Positions 23,686 through 31,897 of a stretch of DNA of 64,000 nucleotides are shown in pieces. This DNA is from Treponema sp. UBA6852 (lineage in GTDB: Bacteria; Spirochaetota; Spirochaetia; Treponematales; Treponemataceae): the NCBI GenBank assembly GCA_002449305.1, contig DKDI01000034.1, positions 1 through 64,000 of the forward strand, in the 5' to 3' direction. The position numbers and the translations under genes are program-made. Position 1 is the stretch's first letter; each line of letters opens with the position of its first letter. The notes beneath the pieces were generated by a model that was given only the letters and a program-made list of their open reading frames with translations, was not told the DNA's origin and ran no database searches.

Positions 23686-25233
23686 TCAAGTCCTGCGGAT
23701 ATTCAGTTCAGAAATAAGCTTTGAAACATAAGTGCGCTGAATATCAAGAATTTTTGCGGCGGCAGTCTGATTCCAGTTTGTTTCTCTTAGAATTCTTTCA
23801 ACATACTGTCTTTTAAATTCCGAAAGCGCATTTTTTAAGCTGCGGTCTTTCATAAGCGAAAGTTCTTCTGCGCAGTTTTGAATTTCTTCTGTTTCTGGCA
23901 AATTTTCAGAATCCACGGGAAGCCGTAAATCATTTAGTTGAATAAAAGGCGGATTTCCGATTATGCAAGCCCTTTCAATTGTATTTTCAAGCTCGCGGAT
24001 ATTTCCAGGCCACATATAAGAATAAATTGCTTTTTTTGCAGCTTCTGAAAATCCAAGGAATTCTTTATGTATTTCAGCCTTGAATTTATTCAAAAAGAAT
24101 TCGCACAAATCTTCAAGTTCATCCCTGCGCTCCCTCAAAGGCGGAACTGCAATCGGAAGAACATTCAGCCTAAAATACAAGTCGCTTCTAAAAGTTCCTT
24201 GTTTTATCATTGCTTCCAAGTCGCGGTTTGTTGCGGCAATAATTCTCACATCAACTGAAATTGTGTCGCAAGAACCAACTCGCTCAAACTTTTTTTCCTG
24301 AATCACACGCAAAAGCTTAGCCTGCAAATCAAAAGGCAACTCGCCAATCTCATCAAGAAAAATTGTTCCGCCGTCAGCCATTTCAAAGCGGCCTTTTCTT
24401 GAAGAAACAGCATCGGTAAAAGCGCCTTTTACGTGTCCAAAGAATTCAGATTCAAGAAGCGACGGACTTAAAGAAGCGCAGCTCACGCGGACAAAAGGCT
24501 TATTTTTTCTGTTGCTCAAAAGGTGAATCTGCTCTGCAAAAAGCTCTTTTCCAACTCCGCTTTCACCGGTAATCAAAACAGAAGAATTAATCGCAGAAGC
24601 ACGCTTTATATTTTCAATTAACGAAAGAACAAGCGGATTCCGCGCAATAAAAGGATGATAGTCTTTGCCAGCGTCAACAACATATTGAAGAGCGTTAAGC
24701 TGAACTTTATTTTTTCTGTAGCGCAAGGCATTTTGGTATGCAACAGCCGCCTGCTCGCCCAAAAGCTCAAGAATTTCAAGGTCGTCGGCAGTAAAGTCGC
24801 CTTTATTTTCCTTATTAATCAACTCAATAACGCCAACACAATCACCTTTCACGCTCATAGGAAAAGCAATCATGTTTCTTGTAACATATTTTGTTGTGTT
24901 TTGAACTGTGGAATTAAAGCGAGGATCACTGTTTACATCGTTGATTATGACCGACTGACAATTTTCAGCAACCCAGCCAGCAATTGATTCTTTTTCAACA
25001 AGGATTTTCTTAACTTCGGAATTTTTAGGACCAAGACTGATATAAAATTCTAGTGAATTGATTTCTTTCCGCACAAGGAGGAGAGATGCGGCTTCACATT
25101 TAACCATAAGCATTGCTGATTCCAAAATTGAAACCAGCAATGTATCTGGATCCGCATAATTTAAATTTATGCGTGTATTAATTTCAATGAGTGACTTTAG
25201 CCTGTCTAAAGAAATTAAGCTGTTTCCACTCAT
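23686..25233 (-). CDS. Sigma-54-dependent activator with GAF sensor domain
   Basis: 515 aa. Residues 20-165 form a GAF domain (possible ligand sensor). Residues 205-430 are the AAA+ sigma-54 interaction domain with Walker A GESGVGKELF, the sigma-54-contacting loop GAFTDA, and Walker B IFLDEIGELP. The C-terminus (470-512) is a Fis-type helix-turn-helix (NQTAAAKILDIQRTYVSKL). It activates RNA polymerase containing sigma-54. The target is unknown and no partner kinase or obvious sigma-54 promoter is adjacent. It begins 11 nt after the cmk-rpsA stop, so it is probably in the same transcript. Confidence 0.93.
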   Translation of the reverse strand: MSGNSLISLDRLKSLIEINTRINLNYADPDTLLVSILESAMLMVKCEAASLLLVRKEINSLEFYISLGPKNSEVKKILVEKESIAGWVAENCQSVIINDVNSDPRFNSTVQNTTKYVTRNMIAFPMSVKGDCVGVIELINKENKGDFTADDLEILELLGEQAAVAYQNALRYRKNKVQLNALQYVVDAGKDYHPFIARNPLVLSLIENIKRASAINSSVLITGESGVGKELFAEQIHLLSNRKNKPFVRVSCASLSPSLLESEFFGHVKGAFTDAVSSRKGRFEMADGGTIFLDEIGELPFDLQAKLLRVIQEKKFERVGSCDTISVDVRIIAATNRDLEAMIKQGTFRSDLYFRLNVLPIAVPPLRERRDELEDLCEFFLNKFKAEIHKEFLGFSEAAKKAIYSYMWPGNIRELENTIERACIIGNPPFIQLNDLRLPVDSENLPETEEIQNCAEELSLMKDRSLKNALSEFKRQYVERILRETNWNQTAAAKILDIQRTYVSKLISELNIRRT

Positions 25234-25244
25234 TGATTTTGTTT

Positions 25245-27590
25245 TTACTCTGCGTGGCTCTTTACGCTGTCGCCAATTGTGTAAGCCCTGTCATCATTGC
25301 TAGAAGACATATACTGTGAAATTTCAGCGCGATCCTGAGCTCTCTTGTATTCTTTTACAGAGAAAGCAACACGCTCTTTGTCCACATCAATTGAAACAAC
25401 ATAAACATTAACTTTATCGCCAACATTGTATTTCTTTACAGCTTCTTCAAACGGAACATCACGGTCATCGCTAAGGTTTGCCTTGTTAACAAGACCTTCA
25501 ATTCCATTAGGAGCTTTTACAAAAATTCCAAAGTCATTGATAGAAGTAACTTCGCCTTCAAGAGTTCCACCAACTCTATATTCCTCAGCAAAAGCCTTCC
25601 ATGGATTGTCTGTAAGCTGCTTTACGCCAACGCGGATTCTGTGGTTTTCTGGATCGCAGTCCAAAACAACAACATCCAAAGGCTGGTCAACTTTGATTTC
25701 ACTTCCAGGATGCTTGATTTTCTTTGTCCAAGAAAGATCCTCGCCAGCAAGGAAAGCGTCAATGCCTTCTTCAAGCTGAACAAATGCACCGCTGTTTGCA
25801 ATCTTTACAACTTTTCCAGAAACTTTTGTTCCTACAGGATATTTGTCAGCAATTGAATCCCAAGGATTTTCTGTAACCTGCTTAAGACCAAGAGAAACAC
25901 GTCCGCCCTGAATATCATAGCCAAGAATCATGCATTCAACTTCATCGCCTTCTTTTACCATGTCAGACGGCTTGTTGATTTTCTTTGTCCAGCTGAATTC
26001 AGAAATATGGGCTAGACCTTCAATTCCTTCTTCAAGCTCAATAAATGCGCCAAAGTCAGGAACTTTTGTAACTTTTCCCTTTACAATATCATTTACATGG
26101 TACTTTTCTTCAAAGTGAACCCACGGATCTTCTGTAAAATGCTTAAGAGAAAGGTTGATTCTCTTTCCCTCTGGATCAAGGCGGATAACTTTAAGCTCTA
26201 TTTCCTGACCTTTTTTTACAAAATCCTTTGGACGAGTTACGTGTCCCCAGCTCATATCATTAATATGAAGAAGACCGTCAAATCCGCCAAGGTCAATAAA
26301 TGCGCCGAAACTTGTGAATGACTTTACAACACCTTTTACAGTATCGCCAATCTTTACAGTTTCAAAGAATTTATCACGGTTTCCGTTAATCTGTTCTTCA
26401 AGATACTTGCGGCGGTTTACAACAACATTGCGCTTGCCGTTGCTATAAAGACGCTCAACATAGAACTTAGACTTTACGCCAATAAGCTTGTCTTCTTTTT
26501 CAACTTTCTGAGCATCTGCCTGGCTGATTGGAAGGAATGCAGAAATTCCACCGCCAAGATTAACCATATATCCGCCTTTTGTAACAGAAGAAATTACACC
26601 TTCTACAGGAGTTTTCTGTTCAGCAGCAACTTTGAGCTCTTCCCAAAGGCGTTTTTCATCGGCCTTCTGCTTTGAAACAATAGGACCGTTTTTTCCAAAC
26701 TGGCTTACGAGATATACTGTAATTACATCTCCCTCTTTTGGAAGGTTTCCAGCAAATTCAGATACAGGAATTTTTCCTTCTGACTTGCAGTTTACGTCAA
26801 CGAATACAATATCATCTGTAACTTGAACAACAGTAGCCTTTACATTAGCACCGTCTTCAACCGGCTCCATGTTATTAATAGATGCTTCTAATTGTGTGTA
26901 AATGTTGTCGGAGCCCTGGGCACCATTCTTTTCCACTTCCTTTTCCATAGCAAACCCTTTTGATTTTATTTTGCTTTCGATTATCGCACAAACATCATTT
27001 ATGGTCAAGTCTGAAGTGTCGATATAGAATGCGTCTTTTGCTTTTTTTAGGGAGCCTTCCGCTTTATTTCTGTCCATTTCGTCGCGCTTGATTATGGCAG
27101 CCTTTATTTCTTCAAGTGAAAGTCCGCTCACGCCTTGATCAAAACGCCTCTTTGCCTGAACATCAATGCTAGCATCAAGATAAAACTTGAATTGCGCATC
27201 CGGGAACACAACAGTTGTCATGTCCCTTCCCTCGCAAATTATGCTAAGGCTTTTTACAATCTGTCTCATTCTTGAATTGACAAAATGCCGAAGTTCAACA
27301 AAAGAAGAAACTTTTGAAACGTTCGCGTCAACTTTGTCCTGATGAAGCAAATCGTCAACATCTTTTCCGTTTAAAATCAGCCTTGCATTCACATAGTCAA
27401 GCTTTTGCTTTTTTGCAAAGTCAACCACTGATTTTTCATCGTCAAGGTTTATTCCAGAATCAAGCAAAGCAAGCGTAAGCGCGCGGTAAAAGCTTCCGCT
27501 GTTCAAATATGTAAGGTTCAAGTCTTTTGCAACTTTTCCAGCAACCGTGCTTTTTCCTGTTCCTGCAGGACCGTCTATAGCAACAACCAT
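25245..27590 (-). CDS. cmk-rpsA: Cytidylate kinase-ribosomal protein S1 fusion
   Basis: 781 aa. Residues 1-213 are CMP kinase (P-loop GPAGTGKST; CEGRDMTTVVFPDA; the DEMDRNKAEG lid), making CDP/dCDP for nucleotide supply. Residues 215-781 contain about six S1 (OB-fold) repeats (GDTVKGVVKSFTSFGAFIDL, GTLEGEVTSINDFGIFV), which deliver mRNA to the 30S subunit. The fusion is known in T. pallidum. An internal ATG at 26948 (codon 215) has AAAGGG about 6-8 nt upstream and would give a free S1 of 567 aa, close to the E. coli length. The main ATG has GAGG. It begins 12 nt from the rluB stop, in a long leftward operon. Confidence 0.95.
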   Translation of the reverse strand: MVVAIDGPAGTGKSTVAGKVAKDLNLTYLNSGSFYRALTLALLDSGINLDDEKSVVDFAKKQKLDYVNARLILNGKDVDDLLHQDKVDANVSKVSSFVELRHFVNSRMRQIVKSLSIICEGRDMTTVVFPDAQFKFYLDASIDVQAKRRFDQGVSGLSLEEIKAAIIKRDEMDRNKAEGSLKKAKDAFYIDTSDLTINDVCAIIESKIKSKGFAMEKEVEKNGAQGSDNIYTQLEASINNMEPVEDGANVKATVVQVTDDIVFVDVNCKSEGKIPVSEFAGNLPKEGDVITVYLVSQFGKNGPIVSKQKADEKRLWEELKVAAEQKTPVEGVISSVTKGGYMVNLGGGISAFLPISQADAQKVEKEDKLIGVKSKFYVERLYSNGKRNVVVNRRKYLEEQINGNRDKFFETVKIGDTVKGVVKSFTSFGAFIDLGGFDGLLHINDMSWGHVTRPKDFVKKGQEIELKVIRLDPEGKRINLSLKHFTEDPWVHFEEKYHVNDIVKGKVTKVPDFGAFIELEEGIEGLAHISEFSWTKKINKPSDMVKEGDEVECMILGYDIQGGRVSLGLKQVTENPWDSIADKYPVGTKVSGKVVKIANSGAFVQLEEGIDAFLAGEDLSWTKKIKHPGSEIKVDQPLDVVVLDCDPENHRIRVGVKQLTDNPWKAFAEEYRVGGTLEGEVTSINDFGIFVKAPNGIEGLVNKANLSDDRDVPFEEAVKKYNVGDKVNVYVVSIDVDKERVAFSVKEYKRAQDRAEISQYMSSSNDDRAYTIGDSVKSHAE
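26948..26963 (-). promoter_or_regulatory. Internal ribosome-binding site and start at the cmk/rpsA junction
   Basis: AAAGGG-tttgct-ATG, in frame, exactly between the kinase and S1 domains. It could yield free S1 protein from the fusion mRNA. Confidence 0.5.
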
Positions 27591-27602
27591 AACAACCTCT
27601 TT

Positions 27603-28325
27603 TTAATTTTTGCAAAGCCTAAGGAGGGCTTTCACTTCATCCTGAGTCAAATCCCTGAACTGCCCAAACTGAAGCTCTCCAACTCCAACGCAGCCAATTC
27701 TTATGCGCATAAGGCTTTTTATTCCGACTTCATACTTTTCAAACACACGGCGGATTTCGCGGTTTTTACCTTCAACAAGAACAATTCTCATTCTATGCGA
27801 ATTAAGCTCGCGGGCATCCTTGCAGCGGTAGAAAACTCCGTCGATTCTAATTCCGTCCATAAAGTCATCCGCAAGAAAACGCGGCATAGGAAGGCTTGTG
27901 TCTACAATGTACTCTTTTTCAAGTTCTGCGGAAGGATGTGAAAGTTTTGCAGCAAAGTCTCCATCATTTGTAAAAATAATAAGACCGCTTGAAAACATAT
28001 CAAGCCTGCCAACATTGTAAAGACGCTCTGTATATGCTTCTTTAAGCAAGTCAGCCGCAACAGGACGGCCTTTCTCATCGCTTGCGGAACACACATACCC
28101 TGAAGGCTTATTTAAAAGGACATAACGTTTTTTTTCTTCAAGGTGGATTTCTTTTTCATCAACGCAAACTTTGTCTTGTGCGCTGACTTTAGTTCCAAGC
28201 TCTGTTACAACAGTTCCATTTACGCTAACACGTCCGGCGCAGATAATCGCTTCACTGGCACGGCGGCTTGCAACACCGCATTTAGCCATGTACTGTTGAA
28301 GACGCATAGCGTCTTCGAGGCGCAT
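27603..28325 (-). CDS. rluB: RluB/RsuA-family pseudouridine synthase
   Basis: About 240 aa. An S4 domain (LQQYMAKCGVASRRASEAII) is followed by the RsuA/RluB catalytic domain with the catalytic Asp in VGRLDMFSSGLIIFTNDG, and the EKYEVGIKSLMRIRIG region. It makes a pseudouridine in rRNA near the peptidyl-transferase or decoding centre. Starts are ambiguous because an 18-nt tandem duplication repeats the start region (gaagacgctatgcg twice), giving ATGs at 28325 and 28307. One copy forms an 8-bp hairpin around the 28307 ATG. The longer frame from 28436 overlaps scpB and is unlikely. Confidence 0.9.
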   Translation of the reverse strand: MRLEDAMRLQQYMAKCGVASRRASEAIICAGRVSVNGTVVTELGTKVSAQDKVCVDEKEIHLEEKKRYVLLNKPSGYVCSASDEKGRPVAADLLKEAYTERLYNVGRLDMFSSGLIIFTNDGDFAAKLSHPSAELEKEYIVDTSLPMPRFLADDFMDGIRIDGVFYRCKDARELNSHRMRIVLVEGKNREIRRVFEKYEVGIKSLMRIRIGCVGVGELQFGQFRDLTQDEVKALLRLCKN

Positions 28326-28353
28326 AGCGTCTTCTTTCTTCTCTTTTGAATTA

Positions 28354-29013
28354 TTAACGGGCAAGTTCAAACCTCTCGCTTTCTTTTTCATCAAGCTGCG
28401 GCAAATCGGCAATGCTCTGCAAATGGAAGAATTCAAGGAATTCTTTTGTTGTGCCGTACATAACAGGTTTTCCGGGAATATCTTTTTTTCCGACTTCCTT
28501 TATAAATTTTCTGTCAAGCAAAACACGCATCATGTTGTCCACATTTACATGGCGGATGCTTTCGATTTCCGCACGCGTTATAGGCTGACTGTAAGCAATT
28601 ATCGACAAAGTTTCAATAGCGGCGCGACTTAATCTGCCTTCATTCTTTTTTCCATACCGCTCTTTTACAAAGTCAAAGCATTCTCTTTTTGGCGTAAGAG
28701 TCCATCCGCCTATAATCATTGAAAGTTCAATTCCAGAATCAGCATTTGAATATTTTTCTTTTAAACGCTCAATGCATTCTTCAATTACATTAGGAGCCAT
28801 TTTTGTTATCTTTGAAAGATTTTCAACAGTCTGAGGCTCGCTTTCCAAAAAAAGAACAGTTTCCAAAAGCGCAGTTTCTGTATCAAGATTTAAATCTGCC
28901 CGACGTTTTTCAAGGTCGTTTTCAGCTTCATCCAAAGTATCTTCTGAAGCCTCTATATTTTCATTTACTTCTTTTTTTTCCTCTGAAATCATGCCGCTTT
29001 CTGCTTCCTGCAT
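28354..29013 (-). CDS. scpB: Segregation and condensation protein ScpB
   Basis: 219 aa. After an acidic N-terminal extension of about 45 residues come the two winged-helix domains of ScpB; the signature GRLSRAAIETLSIIAYSQPITRAEIESIR (positions about 125-153) and DIPGKPVMYGTT are clear. Dimers bind ScpA and regulate the SMC ring for chromosome condensation. GGAG lies 10 nt before the start, which overlaps the scpA end by 25 nt, so scpA and scpB are coupled. Confidence 0.95.
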   Translation of the reverse strand: MQEAESGMISEEKKEVNENIEASEDTLDEAENDLEKRRADLNLDTETALLETVLFLESEPQTVENLSKITKMAPNVIEECIERLKEKYSNADSGIELSMIIGGWTLTPKRECFDFVKERYGKKNEGRLSRAAIETLSIIAYSQPITRAEIESIRHVNVDNMMRVLLDRKFIKEVGKKDIPGKPVMYGTTKEFLEFFHLQSIADLPQLDEKESERFELAR

Positions 29014-29744
29014 ATTTTTATATCTCCAAACATTTTATTTTGATATATTTCAACTAAATTCAATTTTACTGCTTCAAGAATCGCCATAAAAGCGCAAATC
29101 ACGTCAAGCTCATTGCCTTTTCTGGTTATCAAGTCTGTAAACATACATTCGCTTTTCTTTTCCAGAAGCTCGTTTATCAAGGCGATTTTTTCATTCGGAG
29201 CAATATCCTCGCCCATGTTCAAAAGCCGCTCATCAGGATTTACATTTGTAAGATTCCTAAAAATCTTCTGCATATCCTGAAGCAAAGCCCAAGTGTCCAT
29301 TTTCTTCCACTGAGAATCGTCTTCGTCAAACGGAAGCGTTCTTTCTATTTTCTTGCGCTCAAAGCTCCATTCGCTCTGCTCTTCCTGTTCTTCCATTAAA
29401 ACAGAAAGTTTTTTAAAACGCTGATATTCAATAAGCTGCTCAACAAGCTCTTCGCGGGGATCTTCCATGCTTTCGTCATCGTCATAGCGCACTTCAACAG
29501 GCAAAAGGAGACGGCTCTTTATACACGCAAGTTTTGCAGCCCAAAGATAAAATTCGCTCAAATCCTGAAGGTCAAGTTCCACAGCATAATCAAGATAATC
29601 CTGAAACTGCTCTGTAATTTCCGCAATCGGAATATCGTAGATATTTATTTTATTTTCGCGTATAAGGCTCCATAAAAGATCAAGAGGTCCCTCAAAAGTT
29701 CCTGCCATAAATTTTCTATGACAAACTGTCCGTTCTTGTTCCAT
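28989..29744 (-). CDS. scpA: Segregation and condensation protein ScpA (kleisin)
   Basis: About 251 aa. The kleisin N-terminal motif FEGPLDLLWSLIRENKINIYD and the following KLACIKSRLLLP segment are diagnostic. The middle is acidic and the C-terminal winged helix ends near residue 245. It bridges the SMC heads and binds ScpB. Start: ATG at 29744 with GGAG 6 nt upstream; the longer frame from 29789 would overlap the folK end. No smc gene is in the window. Confidence 0.95.
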   Translation of the reverse strand: MEQERTVCHRKFMAGTFEGPLDLLWSLIRENKINIYDIPIAEITEQFQDYLDYAVELDLQDLSEFYLWAAKLACIKSRLLLPVEVRYDDDESMEDPREELVEQLIEYQRFKKLSVLMEEQEEQSEWSFERKKIERTLPFDEDDSQWKKMDTWALLQDMQKIFRNLTNVNPDERLLNMGEDIAPNEKIALINELLEKKSECMFTDLITRKGNELDVICAFMAILEAVKLNLVEIYQNKMFGDIKICRKQKAA

Positions 29745-29766
29745 TTTGCGCTCCGAAGCAATATTT

Positions 29767-30273
29767 TTAAAACGGACAATATATTTCAACCCGCTGCTCT
29801 TTTAAAAGATCCAGTTTTTTTGCGTAGAATTCTATGTCCGCTTTATTAACATCGGCATTTTTTTTCAAAACTTCAAGAAAAGGAGCAAGAACAAATGCTC
29901 TTTCTAAAAGCCGCTCATGCGGAATCACAAGATTTTCTTTTTTTACAGTCTGATTTCCAAAAAGCTCTATGTCAATGTCCAAGGAACGCGGTCCGTTTCT
30001 AATTTCAAGGCTTCTGTCGCGTCCAAATTTCTGCTCAATTAAATGGATTTTTTCAAGAAGAGAATCAGGAGTTCCGCTGAAATTTCCAACGGCAACCATA
30101 TTATAAAAATCATCTTGCTCGCAGACATACATGGCCGCAGTTCTATATATAGAAGAAACTTTTAGCTCATGTATAAAATCTGCAAGACAAGAGCAGGCAC
30201 TTTTTAAAAGCTCCAAGGAAGAAAACGCCCCGAAACTTTTATTAGAGCCAAGTCCTAAAACAACACGTTCCAT
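29767..30273 (-). CDS. folK: Hydroxymethyldihydropterin pyrophosphokinase
   Basis: 168 aa. It transfers pyrophosphate from ATP to 6-hydroxymethyl-dihydropterin in folate synthesis. Motifs: LGLGSNKS at the N-terminus, FGRDRSLEIRNGPRSLDIDIE (split here: NGPRSLDIDIELFG) holding the metal-binding DxD, and VIPHERLLERAFVL. The start ATG at 30273 lies 5 nt after the recA stop with AGGA just upstream, so it is read as the second gene of the recA transcript. Other folate genes are absent from the window. Confidence 0.94.
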   Translation of the reverse strand: MERVVLGLGSNKSFGAFSSLELLKSACSCLADFIHELKVSSIYRTAAMYVCEQDDFYNMVAVGNFSGTPDSLLEKIHLIEQKFGRDRSLEIRNGPRSLDIDIELFGNQTVKKENLVIPHERLLERAFVLAPFLEVLKKNADVNKADIEFYAKKLDLLKEQRVEIYCPF

Positions 30274-30278
30274 AAATC

Positions 30279-31556
30279 CTAGAAAAGCTCATCAGGAACA
30301 GGCTTATCTTCCGAAGCGGCTTTTGCAAGGCTCGCGGCCTTTGACTTTGCAGCTTTTGCAGGCTTTTCTTCTACGGCAGGAGCAACAGGAGCTTTTTCAG
30401 CTGGCTTTTCTTCCTTTGTAGGAGGTTCTGCAATAGAGCCAGTGCCAACACCTTTTGCCCTCATTTCCTTTTCATACTGAAGAATCTGCTCTTTTGTTAC
30501 AACTTCGCCTTCTTTGGTGCGTAAAACTTGCCCGGGGAAAATCTTTTCACGCAGAGTATTTTCAAGTTCCATTTTAAATGCTGGATTGTTTTCTATATAT
30601 GCAACCGCATTTTCCTTTCCCTGACCGACTTTTTCTTCTCCTCTTGTATACCAGGCGCCGCGCTTGTCTATAAGCCCATGCTTTACAGAAGAATCCAAAA
30701 TGGATGCGGCAGAAGAAATTCCTTTTCCAAAGTAAATATCAAGTTCAACCTTGCGGAAAGGAGGCGCAACCTTGTTTTTTACAATTTTTACACGCACGCG
30801 GTTTCCTACGGCATCCTCTTCGCCCTTGCCGTCAATTGATTCAATTCTGCGGATTTCAAGACGGATAGATGAATAGAATTTCAGCGCATTTCCGCCAGTT
30901 GTAGTTTCAGGGTTTCCAAACATAACGCCGATTTTCATACGAATCTGGTTTATAAAGACCACAATGCACTTGCTTTTTCCAACAATTGCCGTGAGTTTTC
31001 TAAGCGCCTGGCTCATAAGACGAGCCTGAAGTCCCATAACGGAATCTCCCATCTCGCCTTCAATTTCTTTCTGAGGAGTAAGAGCTGCAACAGAGTCCAC
31101 AACAATTATGTCAACAGCGCCGGAACGCACAAGGTTTTCACAAATTTCAAGAGCCTGTTCTCCTGTGTCTGGCTGGCTCACCCAAAGCTCATCAATGTTT
31201 ACACCAAGATTTTTGGCATAAACAGGGTCTAAAGCGTGTTCCGCATCAATAAAAGCCGCAATTCCGCCAAGTTTTTGAGCTTCCGCAACAGCATGAAGCG
31301 CAAGAGTAGTTTTACCAGAGCTTTCAGGACCGTACATTTCTATTACACGTCCGCGTGGATAACCGCCAATTCCAAGAGCCTCGTCAAGCAAAATCGAGCC
31401 TGAAGGAACAACATCGATAGAAGCAGTGTCTGTTTTTGTTCCAAGCTTCATCAAAGAGCCTGTTCCAAACTGCTTTTCAATCTGAAGCCTTGCAGCTTCC
31501 AAGGCCTTTAGTTTTTCCGACATTTCAACCGGAAATTTTTCTTCTGTCTTAGCCAT
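30279..31556 (-). CDS. recA: Recombinase RecA
   Basis: About 425 aa. RecA coats single-stranded DNA and drives homologous recombination. Walker A GPESSGKT, Walker B IIVVDSVAAL, the L1/L2 loop regions (GEMGDSVMGLQARLMSQ; NPETTTGG) and the MAKTEEKFP start are visible. The ATG at 31556 has GGAG 6 nt upstream; an in-frame TTG 12 nt earlier is part of that site. The C-terminus carries an unusually long Ala/Lys/Pro-rich tail of about 60 residues before the acidic end PDELF. No clear LexA box is seen in the AT-rich upstream region. If diversification by retrohoming occurs nearby it would be RecA-independent in known systems. Confidence 0.98.
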   Translation of the reverse strand: MAKTEEKFPVEMSEKLKALEAARLQIEKQFGTGSLMKLGTKTDTASIDVVPSGSILLDEALGIGGYPRGRVIEMYGPESSGKTTLALHAVAEAQKLGGIAAFIDAEHALDPVYAKNLGVNIDELWVSQPDTGEQALEICENLVRSGAVDIIVVDSVAALTPQKEIEGEMGDSVMGLQARLMSQALRKLTAIVGKSKCIVVFINQIRMKIGVMFGNPETTTGGNALKFYSSIRLEIRRIESIDGKGEEDAVGNRVRVKIVKNKVAPPFRKVELDIYFGKGISSAASILDSSVKHGLIDKRGAWYTRGEEKVGQGKENAVAYIENNPAFKMELENTLREKIFPGQVLRTKEGEVVTKEQILQYEKEMRAKGVGTGSIAEPPTKEEKPAEKAPVAPAVEEKPAKAAKSKAASLAKAASEDKPVPDELF

Positions 31557-31755
31557 TTTTTTCTCCAATATAGCACTAGGAATAAAATCTTAAAAAGAAA
31601 GCAACTGAAACAAAAGCGCAAAAACTTCTTATTTAAGATTTTATAACTTTATATACATTTTTTTTAATTTTATGCACTGAATTTAAAAAAATCTTTAAAA
31701 AGATACCATAAATAAAAATAGTTTTAAAGTGGAAAAAGAAAGACAAAGGATTTTT

Positions 31756-31845
31756 GTCAGCACCCCTTGCAAAGAATTTTGGTCAGGGGGTCTTGCAAGT
31801 ACACGTCAGGGGGTCTTGCAAGCATTTGTCAAGGGGCCTTGCAAG
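31756..31845 (-). repeat. Intergenic direct-repeat array 1 (four units, 23-26 nt period)
   Basis: The units start at 31756, 31782, 31805 and 31828. The + strand core is gtcagggggtcttgcaag, containing the palindrome CTTGCAAG; the first unit is the most diverged. The array lies just after the variable lipoprotein stop codon and about 200 bp upstream of recA. Read on the minus strand it resembles array 2 (35253-35406). The rest of the 31557-31897 gap is very AT-rich, presumably holding the recA promoter, with no other gene seen. Confidence 0.85.
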
Positions 31846-31863
31846 AATATGCCATCCTATATG

Positions 31864-31875
31864 ACGTGCACACGT
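31864..31875. other. Short hairpin after the variable lipoprotein stop
   Basis: ACGTG-ca-CACGT, 5-bp arms, 22 nt after the stop codon. DGR targets often have a cruciform just behind the variable region; this one is small and may be chance. Confidence 0.3.
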
Positions 31876-31897
31876 AAGAACATGATGTAGAATGTTG

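Noticed and set aside
23686..25233. A sigma-54 promoter controlled by the adjacent activator
   Set aside because: I did not find a TGGCAC-N5-TTGC element in the neighbouring intergenic regions.
28336..28436. Longer rluB start overlapping scpB
   Set aside because: The added residues are out of character for the family and translate the scpB coding end in another frame.
31557..31740. LexA/SOS box upstream of recA
   Set aside because: The region is uniformly AT-rich and I see no convincing dyad matching a known LexA site.
31864..31875. DGR homing hairpin as firm evidence
   Set aside because: The stem is only 5 bp with a 2-nt loop; kept as a weak feature, not used to support the retroelement claim.
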